A stretch of 64,000 nucleotides of DNA from Cheiracanthium punctorium (GCA_038373885.1 JAWZYV010012279.1:62001-126000), one strand, 5' to 3'. Numbered from the stretch's first letter, positions 1 through 12,700 are shown. Notes: generated by a model from the letters alone, not told the origin. Translations and numbers: made by a program.

Positions 1-510
1 ATACATGGGTGAAAAGATATGTATGTTGAACTGCAGAATTATATCATAAAATCTTTAGCAGAGGTATAATAGCAAATTCTGAAGCCTTATTGCAGCTACT
101 ATGAAACTTTTTGTAAGATACATTAAAGTCTCTCTGTGTAAAGATTAGCAGGGGTAATCTTTGCATCATTGATCAAAGCCATATTAGACAGAAGAAAGTT
201 AAGGGGAAAAAGGGGATTTACCTTAAGTTCTTGAGTGAAACGTCTTAATGTGCATAACAAAGTTAAGGGAAAAAAGATGATAAAAAGTTAAACTTTTTTC
301 CCCTATTCTGAAAAACTTATCTTTTTCAAGTACATGTACAAGATAAATAGGAATTGTGAAACTAAAAAGTACACTTAAGGAATAGCATAATTGATTGGGT
401 ACTATAGAATGTGGGTAGCATTTTAAAATCAGGAGTAAATGTTTCAAAAAGAATTAATTTATACATAAACTGTGAGTAAAATGCAAGTGTAGCATAAAAT
501 ATGCTTTTAG
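1..510. other. unassigned AT-rich flank
   Basis: No coding homology, repeat boundary or RNA feature recognised. Short open frames here show no family resemblance. Confidence 0.5.
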
Positions 511-667
511 GGTACTTATATATTATCCTGGTGGTCTGCCAAGATGAGCGATTTTTCACCAAGATAAATGAAATTATTGTTGATTCCAAATATGATTGGC
601 AACAGTTTGGCAGCACATTTTACAAAAAAATTATTTGGCTGAAATGACCGCCGAGATACGTAAGTAC
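511..667 (-). mobile_element. GGTACTT MITE, copy A
   Basis: A ~157-bp copy of the family described at 4302-4473, in reverse orientation: it opens with the right-end sequence (GTCTGCCAAGATGAGCGAT) and closes with ATGACCGCCGAGATACGTAA. It lies 37 bp from copy B in opposite orientation. No clear target duplication. Confidence 0.7.
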
Positions 668-704
668 TAATGAAAATTTTATGAGGAAACAATTTAAAGG
701 TTTT

Positions 705-877
705 GGTACTTACGTATTATCCCGGTGGTTATTTCTGCCAAACAATTTTTGTGTCAAATGTGCTGGAAAAACTGTTACCAAACATATTCCTAATCATGAA
801 TTATTTCATGTGTCTGGCATTTATCTTGTCAAAACACTGCTCGTCTTGGTTGACTGCCGGGATAATACATAAGTACC
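705..877 (+). mobile_element. GGTACTT MITE, copy B
   Basis: A 173-bp copy with TIRs GGTACTTACGTATTATCCCG and CCGGGATAATACATAAGTACC. The flanks AAGGTTTT (697-704) and AAGATTTT (878-885) are a 7/8 target duplication. Confidence 0.8.
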
Positions 878-885
878 AAGATTTT

Positions 886-1863
886 ACAAGTCTAAAATTC
901 TAAATTGTATTCAATCTATTCAAAACTATACCAGAATATGATAATTAAAAGTTTTATTAAAAAAACCTTTTAAAACCATTTAAAACATTAAAATCACAGG
1001 AATACTTTTGGCTAGCTCTCGTAGCTGTCTTCAAGTTGTGTGCTGTTTTGGTTCTGCTTCCTTGTCATTATAGTCTTCTCCACCCCTCATCTACCTAAAC
1101 ATGCATCACATCATTAACAGTTTTGTTTACAGTTGCTATCTTTAATGCTTAACGTAAAAAACCATAGTTATGGTTGCTGTAATTATATAATTTATTTACA
1201 TTATTGAAATCTATTGTAATTTGTTGTTTTGAGCATAACGGGATAATGCAGAAGAGGGTTTTCTGAATTTTAAGTCATTTTTATGTTCCTTTAATCATTC
1301 ACATATTCTTCTTTAATTGCAACGTCGATGTACGACTTCTTGAATTCGTGTCTTCATTAGTAAAATCTATTTTATAAACTCCTGCAGTGTTATATTAATT
1401 AACTACATCTTTATCTGATCATATTCTTTTGAAAATATTTCTATTGGGTTTTATAGGAATATTAATATTGCTTTTTAAGGCAAAGTTTGATACCTTAGTT
1501 CCTACTCCCCTGCAGAAGGAAATGGTGTTGGTGAAGTGTTGTTTAGGTTTTTGAACATTTTTGATAAAACTTAATTTCTTAAATCTCTCTTTACACAACT
1601 TTTCGATGATGTTATTTGGGTAGTCAGCTTCTTTTAAATGTTTAAAAGTACTCTTGTGATTTTAATGTTTTAAAAATGTGTTTTTAATAAAACTTTTAAT
1701 CCTAACGACAACAAAACATTCTATTTTACTCATATAATATACCAGAATATTCATTAATCTATTATTTATCTGTGGAATGAATTTCTTTAACTTCAAACAT
1801 AATTAATCGCACATAAATGAGAAAGTAGAAGATTTTTTTAGGCTTACTATCATCTTGCATATC
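886..1863. other. unassigned AT-rich sequence
   Basis: Nothing recognisable: no long open frame, no terminal inverted repeat pair and no tandem array. Confidence 0.5.
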
Positions 1864-1871
1864 ATAAAATT

Positions 1872-2024
1872 ATTACGTATGTATTTTACTGTCAGTTAAT
1901 CTTGGCAATAACTTTTTTTACCAAACAGGTGAGTTATACTATATTGCAACAATGAATCTGACACATTCCACACATACTCGAAATCGCTCTTTTTGGCAGA
2001 GCGACTATAAAATACATAAGTACC
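1872..2024 (+). mobile_element. GGTACTT MITE, copy C (degenerate)
   Basis: Only the right half is well kept (TCGAAATCGCTC then TACATAAGTACC). The left end is eroded. ATAAAATT at 1864-1871 and ATAAAATA after 2024 suggest a 7/8 target duplication. Confidence 0.5.
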
Positions 2025-2718
2025 ATAAAATATTGCTGACAGTAGAAGTTATTAAAACAAGGCAAAGCCTCATTTTTTAAAAAGAAACTGGGTACTTACG
2101 CATTACCCTGGCGGTCCGCCAAGAAGAGTGATTTTTCACGAAGATACATGCTGGACACATAAAATTATTGATGGTTTCGGAATACAATTGGCAACAGTTT
2201 GCCTGCACATTCAGGGTTTCTACAGATTTCACAGCTTTTGCTTCCCTGACATCTATCATGCTCTTCCCTGACTTTATCTAGTGCACTTTCCCGAATTTTG
2301 AGTTTTGAGTGTCTAGTTTTAACATTACATCCTTTAATTAATAATTTTTTATATATTTTGCGCCTTTTTTTTACAAATAATGATAATAAAATTAATATAT
2401 ACAAGAATCTTATTTGACATCACTGGATTCTAACAAAAAGCATGTTTGATAATAATTTAGGATAAAACTAAGCATATTTCAACTGCACAAGATATGCTCA
2501 TAAAGAACACATTTTAAAATTATTTATAAGGTTGAATGAGAAAATGGAAATAAAACAATTTCTATACTTAGGTTCAAACAGCAAATATTTTCTGGATTTT
2601 ACTGCAAAATTCAATTTTTCTTGCATTTCCCTGACTTTTCTTCAATTTCTGCTAATTTCCCTGACTTTTTTCCCAAATCCCTGACCAAAACTCATTTTTC
2701 TGACTTTCCAGGTCTGTA

Positions 2719-4093
2719 CCCAGACAGCACAGCAAACTTGCATCAAGCTTGATTTATCAAGTCAATAAGCTTGAAAATTCCAGTCGTGTAAGCTTGATGC
2801 AAGCTTGAATCAAGTGTTCTAGTTTACACTTGCCCAGCTTGCATTAACCTTGACATTTCAAGCTTGAAATTTCAAGCTTAAAAAATTTTCCCCCCAAAAA
2901 ATTTTCTAAATACACAGGGCGCCCGCTGGCGAACGCGCCCCACATACTTTATTTTTCCGCGCATTTTCCCCCTTTATGCTGTAATTTTAAGTTATTTTAA
3001 TCTGTTTCCATCGAGTGTCCATGGCTAGAATAGAACCCGGAACCTTTCGATTAGTAGCCGAGTGCGTTATCCATTCAGCCACCAGAGCCTTGTGCAGCTA
3101 TGACTAAAGTTTGAAGTGAATTATTAAACGGTTTTCTGGCCAAATTGATAAGTGGGCGATATGTTATTTGTTTTTTTTTATTTTTCCATGGGATGCATCA
3201 AAATTAAAATAATTTTATGTGTGATTTAGAGACTCTACTAATAGGGAAATAAACATAATATAAACTTAAGAACAACACATGTTTTAAAACTTTCGCAACA
3301 CTCATGAAAAATACTGGCGCTGGCCAAAATCGAGACAAACGACTGATTTTGAAATCAATTTCGTAGTATAATTGTATTTTATTTTGAAGAATTTCCATAT
3401 TTGGAAATATAGAATGGGTTTACTTACTTAACACAAATTTTGTGTTAAGTAATCTGAAATCGAAGAAACAGGTAGTTAAACGTTACTTCGAAATGCTATA
3501 TCACAGTTGCTAACATAACATGTATGGAATACAAACACTTTAGTCATTTTTGTAAATATTTCTAATAATAACAAATAATTGAAAAATTTTGCTATTTTTT
3601 AACGCTAAAAATTCTCTTTACAAATGTGGTTAGTTATTTTCCTACATATATTGGTATGCTATATCGATATAGAGCATTTCGAAGAATTAAAAATAAGTTT
3701 AAATTATTTTATACAAATGTAAATTTGAATTATTTTCATTGTTCATACTTTATAATTAAAAAAATTATTTAACTTCTGAATTTTTTTTTATCCTTTGTAA
3801 TTTTATTTTAAAATTACAAAAGTGTATGATTTTTGGGCCCTAAAATCTGTAGGCCCTGGGCAGTTGCCCCGTTTACCCTGCCGGTAATATGGCACTGGTA
3901 ATAAAAAACCCATCCCCGTTAAAACACATCTTTTACGAACTTTCAACACATTTGAGGACGCTAGACAATTAATGTCCATTCTCTTTCACAGATGCCACCA
4001 TTACCGCACTTTGCAAGTCAAAATCCAGCTTAAGCCAACCTTGCATTGCCAAGCCAAATCTCAAGCTTGATTTAAGCTTATGTGCTGTCTGGG
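2719..4093. mobile_element. CCCAGACAGCACA-ended element, TA target site, innermost of the nest
   Basis: Perfect 13-bp inverted termini CCCAGACAGCACA / TGTGCTGTCTGGG, flanked by TA on both sides (2717-2718, 4094-4095). Both subterminal regions carry repeated AAGCTTGA motifs; at least six are in 2740-2880. It is 1375 bp with no transposase visible. The TA duplication suggests a Tc1/mariner-like integration, but the terminus is not one I can assign. Confidence 0.75.
3016..3089 (-). repeat. tRNA-like pseudogene or SINE head (Arg-like)
   Basis: The minus strand reads GGCTCTGGTGGCTGAATGG, an A-box-like start, then ACTAATCGAAAGGTTCCGGG and GGTTCTATTC at the B-box position. It resembles tRNA-Arg. 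The acceptor stem does not pair (GGCTCTG against CATGGAC) and the anticodon stem is imperfect, so this is a relic. It sits inside the 2719-4093 element. Confidence 0.5.
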
Positions 4094-4301
4094 TAGAAAC
4101 CCTGACATTTGACGAAAAAATAGTTTGGTAGGAATGACCGCCGGGTTAATACGTAAGTGTGTGAAACTGTATCTTATCTGATTATCATTCGATCCAGAAA
4201 CTTCATTTGACAGCTTGAAATCAGGATTTACGTAACTATCATCTAATTCTTCTGTGCAAGGGCCACTCTCAGAGGAACTTTCTGCTCTAAAAACAATATC
4301 A

Positions 4302-4473
4302 GGTACTTACGTATTATCCCGGCGGTCATTCTCGCCACACTATTTTTTTCACCAAATGTGCTGGCAAATTGTTGCTAGTTGTCTTCTAAACCATTAATAT
4401 TTTCATGTGTCCAGTATCAATCTAGACGAAAAATCGCTCGTCTTGGCGGACCGAAGGAAAATACATAAGTACC
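4302..4473 (+). mobile_element. GGTACTT MITE, copy E (best-defined copy)
   Basis: A 172-bp non-autonomous element. TIRs are about 26 bp: GGTACTTACGTATTATCCCG on the left and its complement on the right (here partly decayed, ending ATACATAAGTACC). A perfect 8-bp target duplication CAATATCA lies at 4294-4301 and 4474-4481. The 8-bp duplication fits hAT or P-type transposases, though the GGTAC terminus is atypical for hAT. Confidence 0.88.
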
Positions 4474-4481
4474 CAATATCA

Positions 4482-5293
4482 TCTCGAGAACAACTAGTCG
4501 CCATTTTTTTTTTGTGGCTTGCGACAATTTTACTGGCATATCAAATTTAAAAGGGCAAAAGCAACGGCTACTTTCGTAGCATCGTATATTATCTGATGTG
4601 TATTAATTTTTAACATACTTTGGTTTTTCGTATTGTTTATAAATAAGCGATTATTTAATTTTTGAAAAAGTATGCCTTAACATTTTGTTGATCCGAGCCT
4701 ATCAAATATATTCCTTCACAAACAAAAAGTAAACGATCGCAATGGAGCCAAACGGTGACTGACCTCTTTAATTATCGCATTCAATTCTCCCTCTACAGAA
4801 GACACAGATCCGGACATTATTCATTAAAGCTGACAACAGTATTTATAATCTAAAATAATACTAAAGACATGTCTATATGTATAGAAGTACAGACTCAAAT
4901 ATTGACAGATATTAGATACAGCATCATTTAAGCATGCATGCTCAACAAGATGAGCAAAATCAGGGCATTCTGCATTGTTTGTTTATTTTCAATAAGTAGT
5001 TTCCATGGTAACAGTCGTTCCCCCCGTGACCTAAAAAAAGAAGAAAAAACTATGTAAAATTATTAGGTGTTTCAAAAAAAAAGAACATATTTAAAATTGT
5101 ATGAATCATTCTTTTATTTATAAAAAATTATTTGAATTAATAGTATTAAAAAATCGATTAACATAGAATCGAATATCGAAATAAATTACCTTTAATCGAT
5201 TAAACGTCCATGTTGTAGTTGTGGTGTGGATTTTAAATGTTTTTGTAAATACTAATTGTTTTGTATTGCTGTGATTTTTTGTCTTACATTAAT
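4482..5293. other. FCP1 upstream region
   Basis: It presumably holds the FCP1 promoter and 5' UTR. No TATA box stands out. At 5150-5203 TCGATTAACATAGAATCGA and TTTAATCGATTAAACG give a patch of repeated ATCGAT-type palindromes, the only structured sequence seen. Confidence 0.4.
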
Positions 5294-5520
5294 ATGGAAT
5301 CCAAGTTTCTTGTGTACACTTATGATGGAACTAAACCTTTCACTTTAATGAAATGGAAAATTCGTGTTGGTGGTCAATTGCTCTATAATTCTGTTATTTT
5401 AAGCTACAAGTTGGATGAAGTTGATACTGAAAGTAAGGATCCACTCTTGAAATACAAATCTCATGTTGGTGGAACAGTTGTGGAACTGTTAGCTAAAGAA
5501 GGCGATACGGTTTTACCAGG
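5294..5520 (+). CDS. CTDP1: FCP1 exon 1 (start codon, lipoyl-like N-terminus)
   Basis: Encodes MESKFLVYTYDG through DTVLPG, 75 codons plus two bases. The VGG...VVELLAKEGDTVLPG stretch resembles the biotinyl/lipoyl-like fold at the FCP1 N-terminus. Donor CCAGG|GTAAGT is strong. No TATA box is obvious upstream, so the transcription start was not placed. Confidence 0.9.
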
Positions 5521-8500
5521 GTAAGTTAGTGCACTCCGACTGGATTCGGCAGGGTTGGTATTTTTTCACTCTTGTTATAATTTCGGGTCCTGAACAACAT
5601 TAAAACCATTATTTTCAAGCAAAATTATTGCTATTTTTTGGTAATATTATGTTTCTAAATTTTGTAGGTAATTTTCTAGGAGCCGGTTGGTCACCATGTA
5701 AACGGTCCATGTGTACGGTCCCCATGTAAACACGGCGATAGTCGCTGGCGCAAACCATTTTGCATGATCAGAAAGGGAAACTCAAATAATTTTAAAAAGC
5801 ACATTAAAACTACAGAAACAGAAATGAACATCGCACTCATGCTATTTGTAAATATACTCTAAAATTAGATATATATTAATGAATTTATTATAGTTTTTCT
5901 AAACTCCTGCCAGTATTGCACTAATAGATGCAGAATATTTTAAGGTTTAAATTAAATTTTTAAGCAATATTTTTAATATACGTGGTGGTACTTACGTATT
6001 ATCCCGGTGGTCATTTTCGCCAAACAGATTTCTTCAAATGTACTGCCAATCGTATTCGAAACCACCAATAATTTCATATGTCCGTAATTTATCTTGGCAA
6101 AAAATCGATCGTCTTGGTGGACCGCCGGGATATTGCTTAAGTACCTACGTGCATTTAAAGAGATAGTTTTTATAAATTATCTTTCAATTCTATTTCAATC
6201 ATTTTAATTATGTGTGGAACATAGTGTTGTGAGAGAATATTCTCCGAGAACAAGAATTTTCTCCAACCCATAAGAACTTGGGAATATTCGAGAATTTTCT
6301 TTTACTTTAATCTTGAGGATTTCTAAACAATTTGGGGGCATTTAAACGAAGTAGAAGTGTAATAGGCATCTAAGAACATTGAAAGTAGGGCTCATTTATT
6401 GTTTGGAAAAATGGTCATAAAAGTGCCAATTTGGTCTTTTTTTGCTCTTTCTTGATATGCTAAATATTTGGAAGTAAACTTCAATTTTTTCACTTAAATT
6501 CAGCATTAACCAAAAATAAATTGTTAAGTAGTGGTTCATCTTTTTCTTTCCAATAGCAAAAATAAATGGACATAAAAATTTTACTTGAGACTACATGCAT
6601 AAAAAAGTGACATTTTCCATCTCTATAAAGTATTTAAAGTTAAAAAATGCTCAGAAATGATTTTGATTCGATTTTCATATTAATTTCTGTAATTTTTTTT
6701 TTTCTTATTTGAATTCCATTTTTGTGTTTGGCAACACTATCAAATTCAATAAGTATCCAAAACTCTTTGTGTGTAATGAAGATTGAACCATTTTCTTCCA
6801 GCCACTTATAGTAAAAGTGTAATATTTGCCTTTGATGAATTATTCAAAATGACTAGAATTACAAAACCAGAAGTTTAGTATGGAAACCGACCAACAAAAT
6901 GAAGCCGTTGTTAATATTATTGTGACTGTCTAAACCTGTGTTTCGAAAACATTATCAACTAATAAAAGTGCACATACAGCCCAGAATACATGACTGATAT
7001 TATAGAAAATCTCCTGAAAGATATAGGTTTTGATTTTTTTTTCTGCTGTTAGGTTATTCCACAGTATTAATGTGTTACGTATGGGACATTTTGCAGCAAA
7101 ATTTTAGCATACTTGTGCATTTTTAAATATATTATTATAAACTAGATTCTATGAAGTTTCTTTTTGTTGGACCAAATAGTTTTTTTTAAATAATTAATAA
7201 ACTTTTGTTACCACAAAAAGTTATTTTTAAAGTACCTTCTGCAGTTTGGGTTTTGCTCTGAATTGGTGAGGGATTTTTAGTCACAAATAAATTTAAGGGT
7301 AAATGGAGAAATATGTACATTTATTAATTAACTTTAAAATTAATTTTTAAATCTGTATCATTTGTTAATGAAAACTAATTACTTGTGTTATGTACGGGAC
7401 AAGGCTGTTTGTTACGTTTGGGACATGTGATTTTAACTAACACTACTATCAGAAATTATGTGCTAAAATTAACGCAGATGCTAATTTAATGAATTTACTA
7501 GCTCTATTAATGTACTCAAACTTACGTTTAATTATAGAATTAAAAATAATTAATGATTTCTTACATTTTAATTGCTATTATATAAATTGGGATTTTTCAT
7601 ATATATATAGCTTCATTTGAAAACACAGTAAACATTTAAAATTAAAATATATGTTTTATACAAGTTGGAGAACATCTATGATGTCTTCAAATTTTTTTTC
7701 TTCCTCTATTAGTACCGGAAAATGTCCAGAATTATTAATTCGACTTCATGTTTTTTTTTTTTTTTTTTTTTTTTTCAAGCTTCATTAGTCTTTTTTTAAG
7801 GATTTTATCCTTTTCTGAGATGTGTGGACAAAAAAACATGTTTTTGCCTAAAGGTTTCATAAGATAAAGATATTTATCATTAATGTCCTACACAACTACT
7901 GGCTACAAATAATTATTGTACATACTCGGACTTTTGATTAATAAAGTTTCATTTTTTCAGTAACTCTGTGCATGCATCTAATGTAGGCTCTTTATTTTGT
8001 ACTACAGGGCATAAAATTATTTTATTTTCATAAGAAAAACAAAAATGCTTCCAAAGGCCCACACAATCCGAGCCTGTTGGTCGGGCAAAATGCATGTAGA
8101 TGACCTGATATGAAAGAAGTACTTTTGTTAAATCTTGTTTGTTAAAATCAACCACTTCTTTTTTCCAGATTTTTTGAAAATGCATCTAAACTTCTCATCT
8201 GAGCTTCCTTTCCTACATTTACTATGTTAAAAGATTTTATATTAATTTTCTTAGGAAGAACTTTGTGAAAACATTTATAACATGCTTTACAGCTTTTTCT
8301 AAAATATTCGCTGTTACTGAAATTGAGAATAGTTCTTCAGATATATCTTGACAGTTCTTTCATTTTACAATTTCTTTCTTTTTTTTTTTTTTAGTTATTT
8401 GGGATTTTTCTTTTTCCCAGTTTCAAACTTTCTATGCTAATCTAACTCTTTTTTATGCATAATTAACTTTACCAGCCATCAAGGTGTATTATTTTTTCTT

Positions 8501-9742
8501 TTCAGCTAAATATTTTCTCACTCTTTCTGTAAGGGGACCCGAGTTCTCAAATAAGGATTTTTATAAATTTACATATTTTTTTTTTTTAGCTAAATATATA
8601 TTTAAAATGCTATTACACAATAAATTATCACAGTTTCATCTTTGTTTTCTGATTAAAATCAACTGATAACTTAAAATGATGCTTCAATATTTCAAGCTAA
8701 GCAAGCTATGACTTCACCAATGGTAGCTATAATTAAACCATATGTTTACTTGTATATTTTTTGTACTTAGTGCAGCTAATTGTGCAAAACCTATAAACAT
8801 AGTCTAAAAATTAAATTTTTGCCAAGTTTTAAATCAAACTTATGCATTTTGTCCTGTTCATAACAGATTTGTTTCGTACGTAACATATTTTTATTTGTCA
8901 TGCCCAGCTTCTAAATGAAAATCTATAATGTTTTAATTGAATAATTTAGGAAGCTAGTTCACTAGTTGAAGAGTGAAGAAGAAATTGTTCAGTTGTCATC
9001 AATGTTTCATACGGGACAAAAAGAAATTTATCATTCAAAGTTTGTAATAAAATACTATTTTATTATTTTTCTTTTTATTTCACAAAATGCTACACTATTG
9101 AAGAGGTTTTATGAAACATAGGAACTTTGAAATAAAATAAAATATTTTTTGAGTAATTGTTAAAAATATAATGCCCCGTATGTAACACATTTTTCTGTAT
9201 GACTGAAAACAAAAATCACTAATTTCTGTTTATCAACAAAAAATCTTTATATTTAACTAAATTTTAATAGAAGGGACTTCAAGCTTTACAATGATATATT
9301 GAACTTAATTTTTTTATTAAAAAAAATTTTTTTCCGATCTTGTGAAGCTAAATACTGCAGAATGATCCTGCTACTGATAATGCAACTGCTTTAGTAAAAT
9401 CCAGAGAAATTATCTGTAAATGCATAGCTGTGCTCACATACAAATGAAATATCTCAGCTGAACTTGAAAAGAATTGTATTTATATTGTGAAAGAAGTAAA
9501 TAATTCACATCTACACGTTCACTATGTGCCACATTTAATTCTATCCAAAAATAAAACAATCTGTATGCATTTCTTAAAACATGGTGGGGATCAATTTTAG
9601 CCTGCCTTAAAAGTCTCTTGGATTTAAAATATTTTTTAAAATCACAAACTGTGCAGGAAGAGTCTAGCAAACTCTTAAGCAAGCGCAGCAGTTCCTGCAT
9701 TCTTCACAAAGAAATTTTAAACATAATAATTATGTTCAAAAT

Positions 9743-9780
<38 letters not shown>

Positions 9781-12700
9781 AGGATTTTCAATCACAAGTA
9801 TAAGTTTCTGTATGAAAAAGCTTTCTTCAAGACTTTCAAGAGAAAATTCTCATCGACGAGAATATTTTCCAAAAGATTATTACTAGGAATTTAACAACAC
9901 TAGTGGAACATGTTTGTAATTTACTGCTCCAAGATGAAATTATATATAATAAATAAAACATATGAAACCATAACTATAAAAGAATGTTGAAGACTTCAAG
10001 TATTGTACTTTTAAAGTTATACAAGATATCAGTTAATAATAGCCATTGTTTCCCAGTTTTTGCCATTGTCCTGACAAAAATACTTTTTGCATGCAAATTG
10101 CCTAACCTTGCTGTAAATATATAGAGCAAATTTATACAGCGTTTATTAAAACTTCAGCGTTATAATTTACATTCCTTTTTCATTGAAATTACAAACATAT
10201 AAATATGCATTAAATCTTTAAATGCTATTTTCTCGAAAGATCTTGAGAGTTGTTGGTTCATGAGAGTTAAAATAGTTTCGTTAAATAAAATTTTTAAAAT
10301 TCTAAAATTTTGTCTCTCCAGTGGTCCTCTAAACCCATCAATATTTCATCAAAATCCGTGACTCCAACTTCAAAGACTCTTCTTGCGAAATGTTTTTGGT
10401 AAATTTTTTTAATGCTACTAAAATAAACTAAATTTGATTATGTGTTTTGCTTTTTATTTACTTTGTTTTATGCTCATTAATTACTATATATTTTTAAATT
10501 CATAAAGGAGTCAGCTGATTAAAGTTGAACCATGTACTCATCCAGTGATAATGAAAGATTTGTGTGCTGAATGTGGGACAGATTTAAGACAGTATGTTAT
10601 TTTCATTTTCTTATTAAATTTTGAAGTACAAATATATTTTGCTTTTACATTAATTATGAATTATAAGTTGGTCTTAAAAAAAAAAAAAAAAAAAAAAAAA
10701 GCCAAATCAGCAAACACAGTAATTAAAATGAAATGGTGCAAAAAAGGTCAAGAGGGTTAAACCAATGCCCAAAACATACAAATGGCTCTACAGATCAGTA
10801 AAGTAAAGCAAATAAATCATGCGAGTGGGTAGGTCTGAAAAATGAGACAACAACAAAAAAAAAAAAACACAAAGAGGCCCAAGTAACTTAATCTAAGAAA
10901 AATTTAAAGAGAGAGAGAAAAAAAATATATGAGATCAGAATAATTAACAACAACACAAAAGAAAAGTGAACTAGTCATAAGGGCATGTGAAATGCATATT
11001 TTTAGTTTGTCAACAAAAAATTAACTTAGAAAAGTCATTGATTTCATATTTAAAAAAAAATTATTTACAAAAATGAATATTTGAAGTAAAATTAAACTGC
11101 ATACATCATCAGAAAGGTCTGCTTTCAAGGTGACAAGCAGTCAGTCCTCGTGTCCTCGACAAGCCTCCTGTCCTTGTTCAGCGAGGACAGGAGGCAACAC
11201 TTATAGCAGGGCTCCCACTTGGTCCCTTTTTTCCCTAAAAGTCCGTTTTTTGGTGCCAGTTCCGTTTTAGGCTATTTTGGTCCGTTTTTTTTTTTTTTTA
11301 AATTTTAATGAAGAAGAATAATTGTGTATCGTCGGCATCGGCCAAGAGATCTGAAATCGGCAGAATGACTGTTTTTTCATTGTTGATTAAACCATTATCC
11401 TTAGTTCATCTTCACTTTGAAGCGGCGCACGGCTAGAGCTTACCGGGTTGCTACGATGTGACGTAGGTCGGTCGACCTATCGTCTACATCGTAGCAACCA
11501 GTCCGGCAACACTTTTTTCCAGAACCATCCAGAACACTCTAACGTTCATCTGAGGACGGTGATTTTCGAAATATGTGGCTTTGTCGTACCAATATCGGAT
11601 CTGTGCACACTATATCTAGCCTTCCTTGAATTAACATGTAAGTACTACTTTGCGTTTGTCAAAAGTATTTCTTTGTAGTGCCCCCTACTACGACTCTTGA
11701 AAAAGCACGGCGCCCGAAAACCTTTCAGCAATTGGCATCCCTTTTTACCCCCTTTGCCCTGGTATGTCCAAATTTTCACTTGAAAACTTGCCATTCCCCC
11801 TGCCCCTTCCGTTACATGGATCATCGCAGTCAAGATTATCGATTGTTTTACGGGCCCCTTTACGAAACACTTTCTATTACAATGATACCATAACAAAAAT
11901 ATGATCAATTGAAACGACCCTTAACTAAACACGATGTATAACTGTTCCTTCACAAAATTCCAAGCAACGCAATCAGACATTTATCGTAAATGAAACCCGA
12001 TAAAATTTCCTTTTAAAAATAAGTAAGTTACTTTTTTCCTAATTGAGATGCTTATCAGTATCAGACAAGGACAGTCATCCCTTTTTCATTTCATCTGTTT
12101 TCTTTCGTTCGCGTAACCCAAAATGAGGCACCTCTGGGATGTTTGTTTTCACCTAAAGTAGCAATAAAAAACTGCAATCTCTGGCACATAACACTTTTAG
12201 TTGGGGGTAAGAAAGAGATTCAAGATAACTTCACCGTCGATTCTATAATGCGAGTGTCATATTTGATAATTATTTTACAATCATAATTCTAGCCTTCAGC
12301 TGTTTAGTGAAAGCTGTTAGTATAAATAAGACAGCTTTTTTAGTTTATAACTGGCTGTTTTGCACACTTGCAAGTTTTTGTTCTTAATGATTGCTTAGTA
12401 TAATCATTATCTGGCCTTCCTAATTCAAATTATCTATAGTTATTAAAGATATTTACGAAGCATTAGAGAATTAGGGATTCATGTAGAAATGAAAAGCGCC
12501 TTTTTGCGAGTTAAATTGCGCGACTTCGTGACGTCCATTGGCCTGAATTTATGCGTCGGACTAAAAGAAATGAACGTTTAGGAATAAACTTAATCATTTT
12601 GAGATTGCACCAAACCAGTTCTGAATATTTTCTACATGGTACACAAAAGTGCTTTTTTTCGAGAACAAAGTATCCCTATTTTTAAATCCCCCACGGCTGC

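Larger units (their letters stand above)
2212..4104. mobile_element. CAGGG-ended element inside MITE copy D
   Basis: Left end CAGGGTTTCTACAGA. The right end, read across the nested element at 2719-4093, is TCTGTAGAAACCCTG, a perfect 15-bp inverted repeat. ACATT at 2207-2211 and 4105-4109 is a 5-bp target duplication of host MITE sequence. Without the inner element it is about 516 bp. Its interior repeats TTCCCTGACTTTT-like blocks that echo the terminus. No coding capacity; hAT-like by terminus, with a short duplication. Confidence 0.75.
2091..4161 (-). mobile_element. GGTACTT MITE, copy D, split by a 1.9-kb insertion
   Basis: The left part (2091-2211) and right part (4105-4161) together make one ordinary copy. 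The interruption starts and ends inside its GCACATTTGAC sequence. The flanks AGAAACTG (2083-2090) and TGAAACTG (4162-4169) are a 7/8 target duplication, so both pieces belong to a single insertion. Confidence 0.8.
6222..9902. mobile_element. 3.7-kb hAT-type element in FCP1 intron 1
   Basis: The ends TAGTGTTGT and ACAACACTA are inverted and flanked by a perfect 8-bp duplication GTGGAACA (6214-6221, 9903-9910). Subterminal GAGAATATTCTC-type palindromes occur on both sides (6232-6300, 9840-9872). Minus-strand open frames at 7949-8185 and 9434-9700 look protein-like but I cannot match them to hAT transposase. It fills most of intron 1. Confidence 0.8.

Noticed and set aside
3016..3089. tRNA-Arg gene
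   Set aside because: A and B boxes are recognisable but the acceptor stem does not pair and it lies inside a transposon, so it is listed as a tRNA-like relic.
10508..10511. alternative exon 2 acceptor three bases downstream
   Set aside because: In frame and possible, but it shortens the conserved spacing to the Cys by one residue relative to known FCP1.
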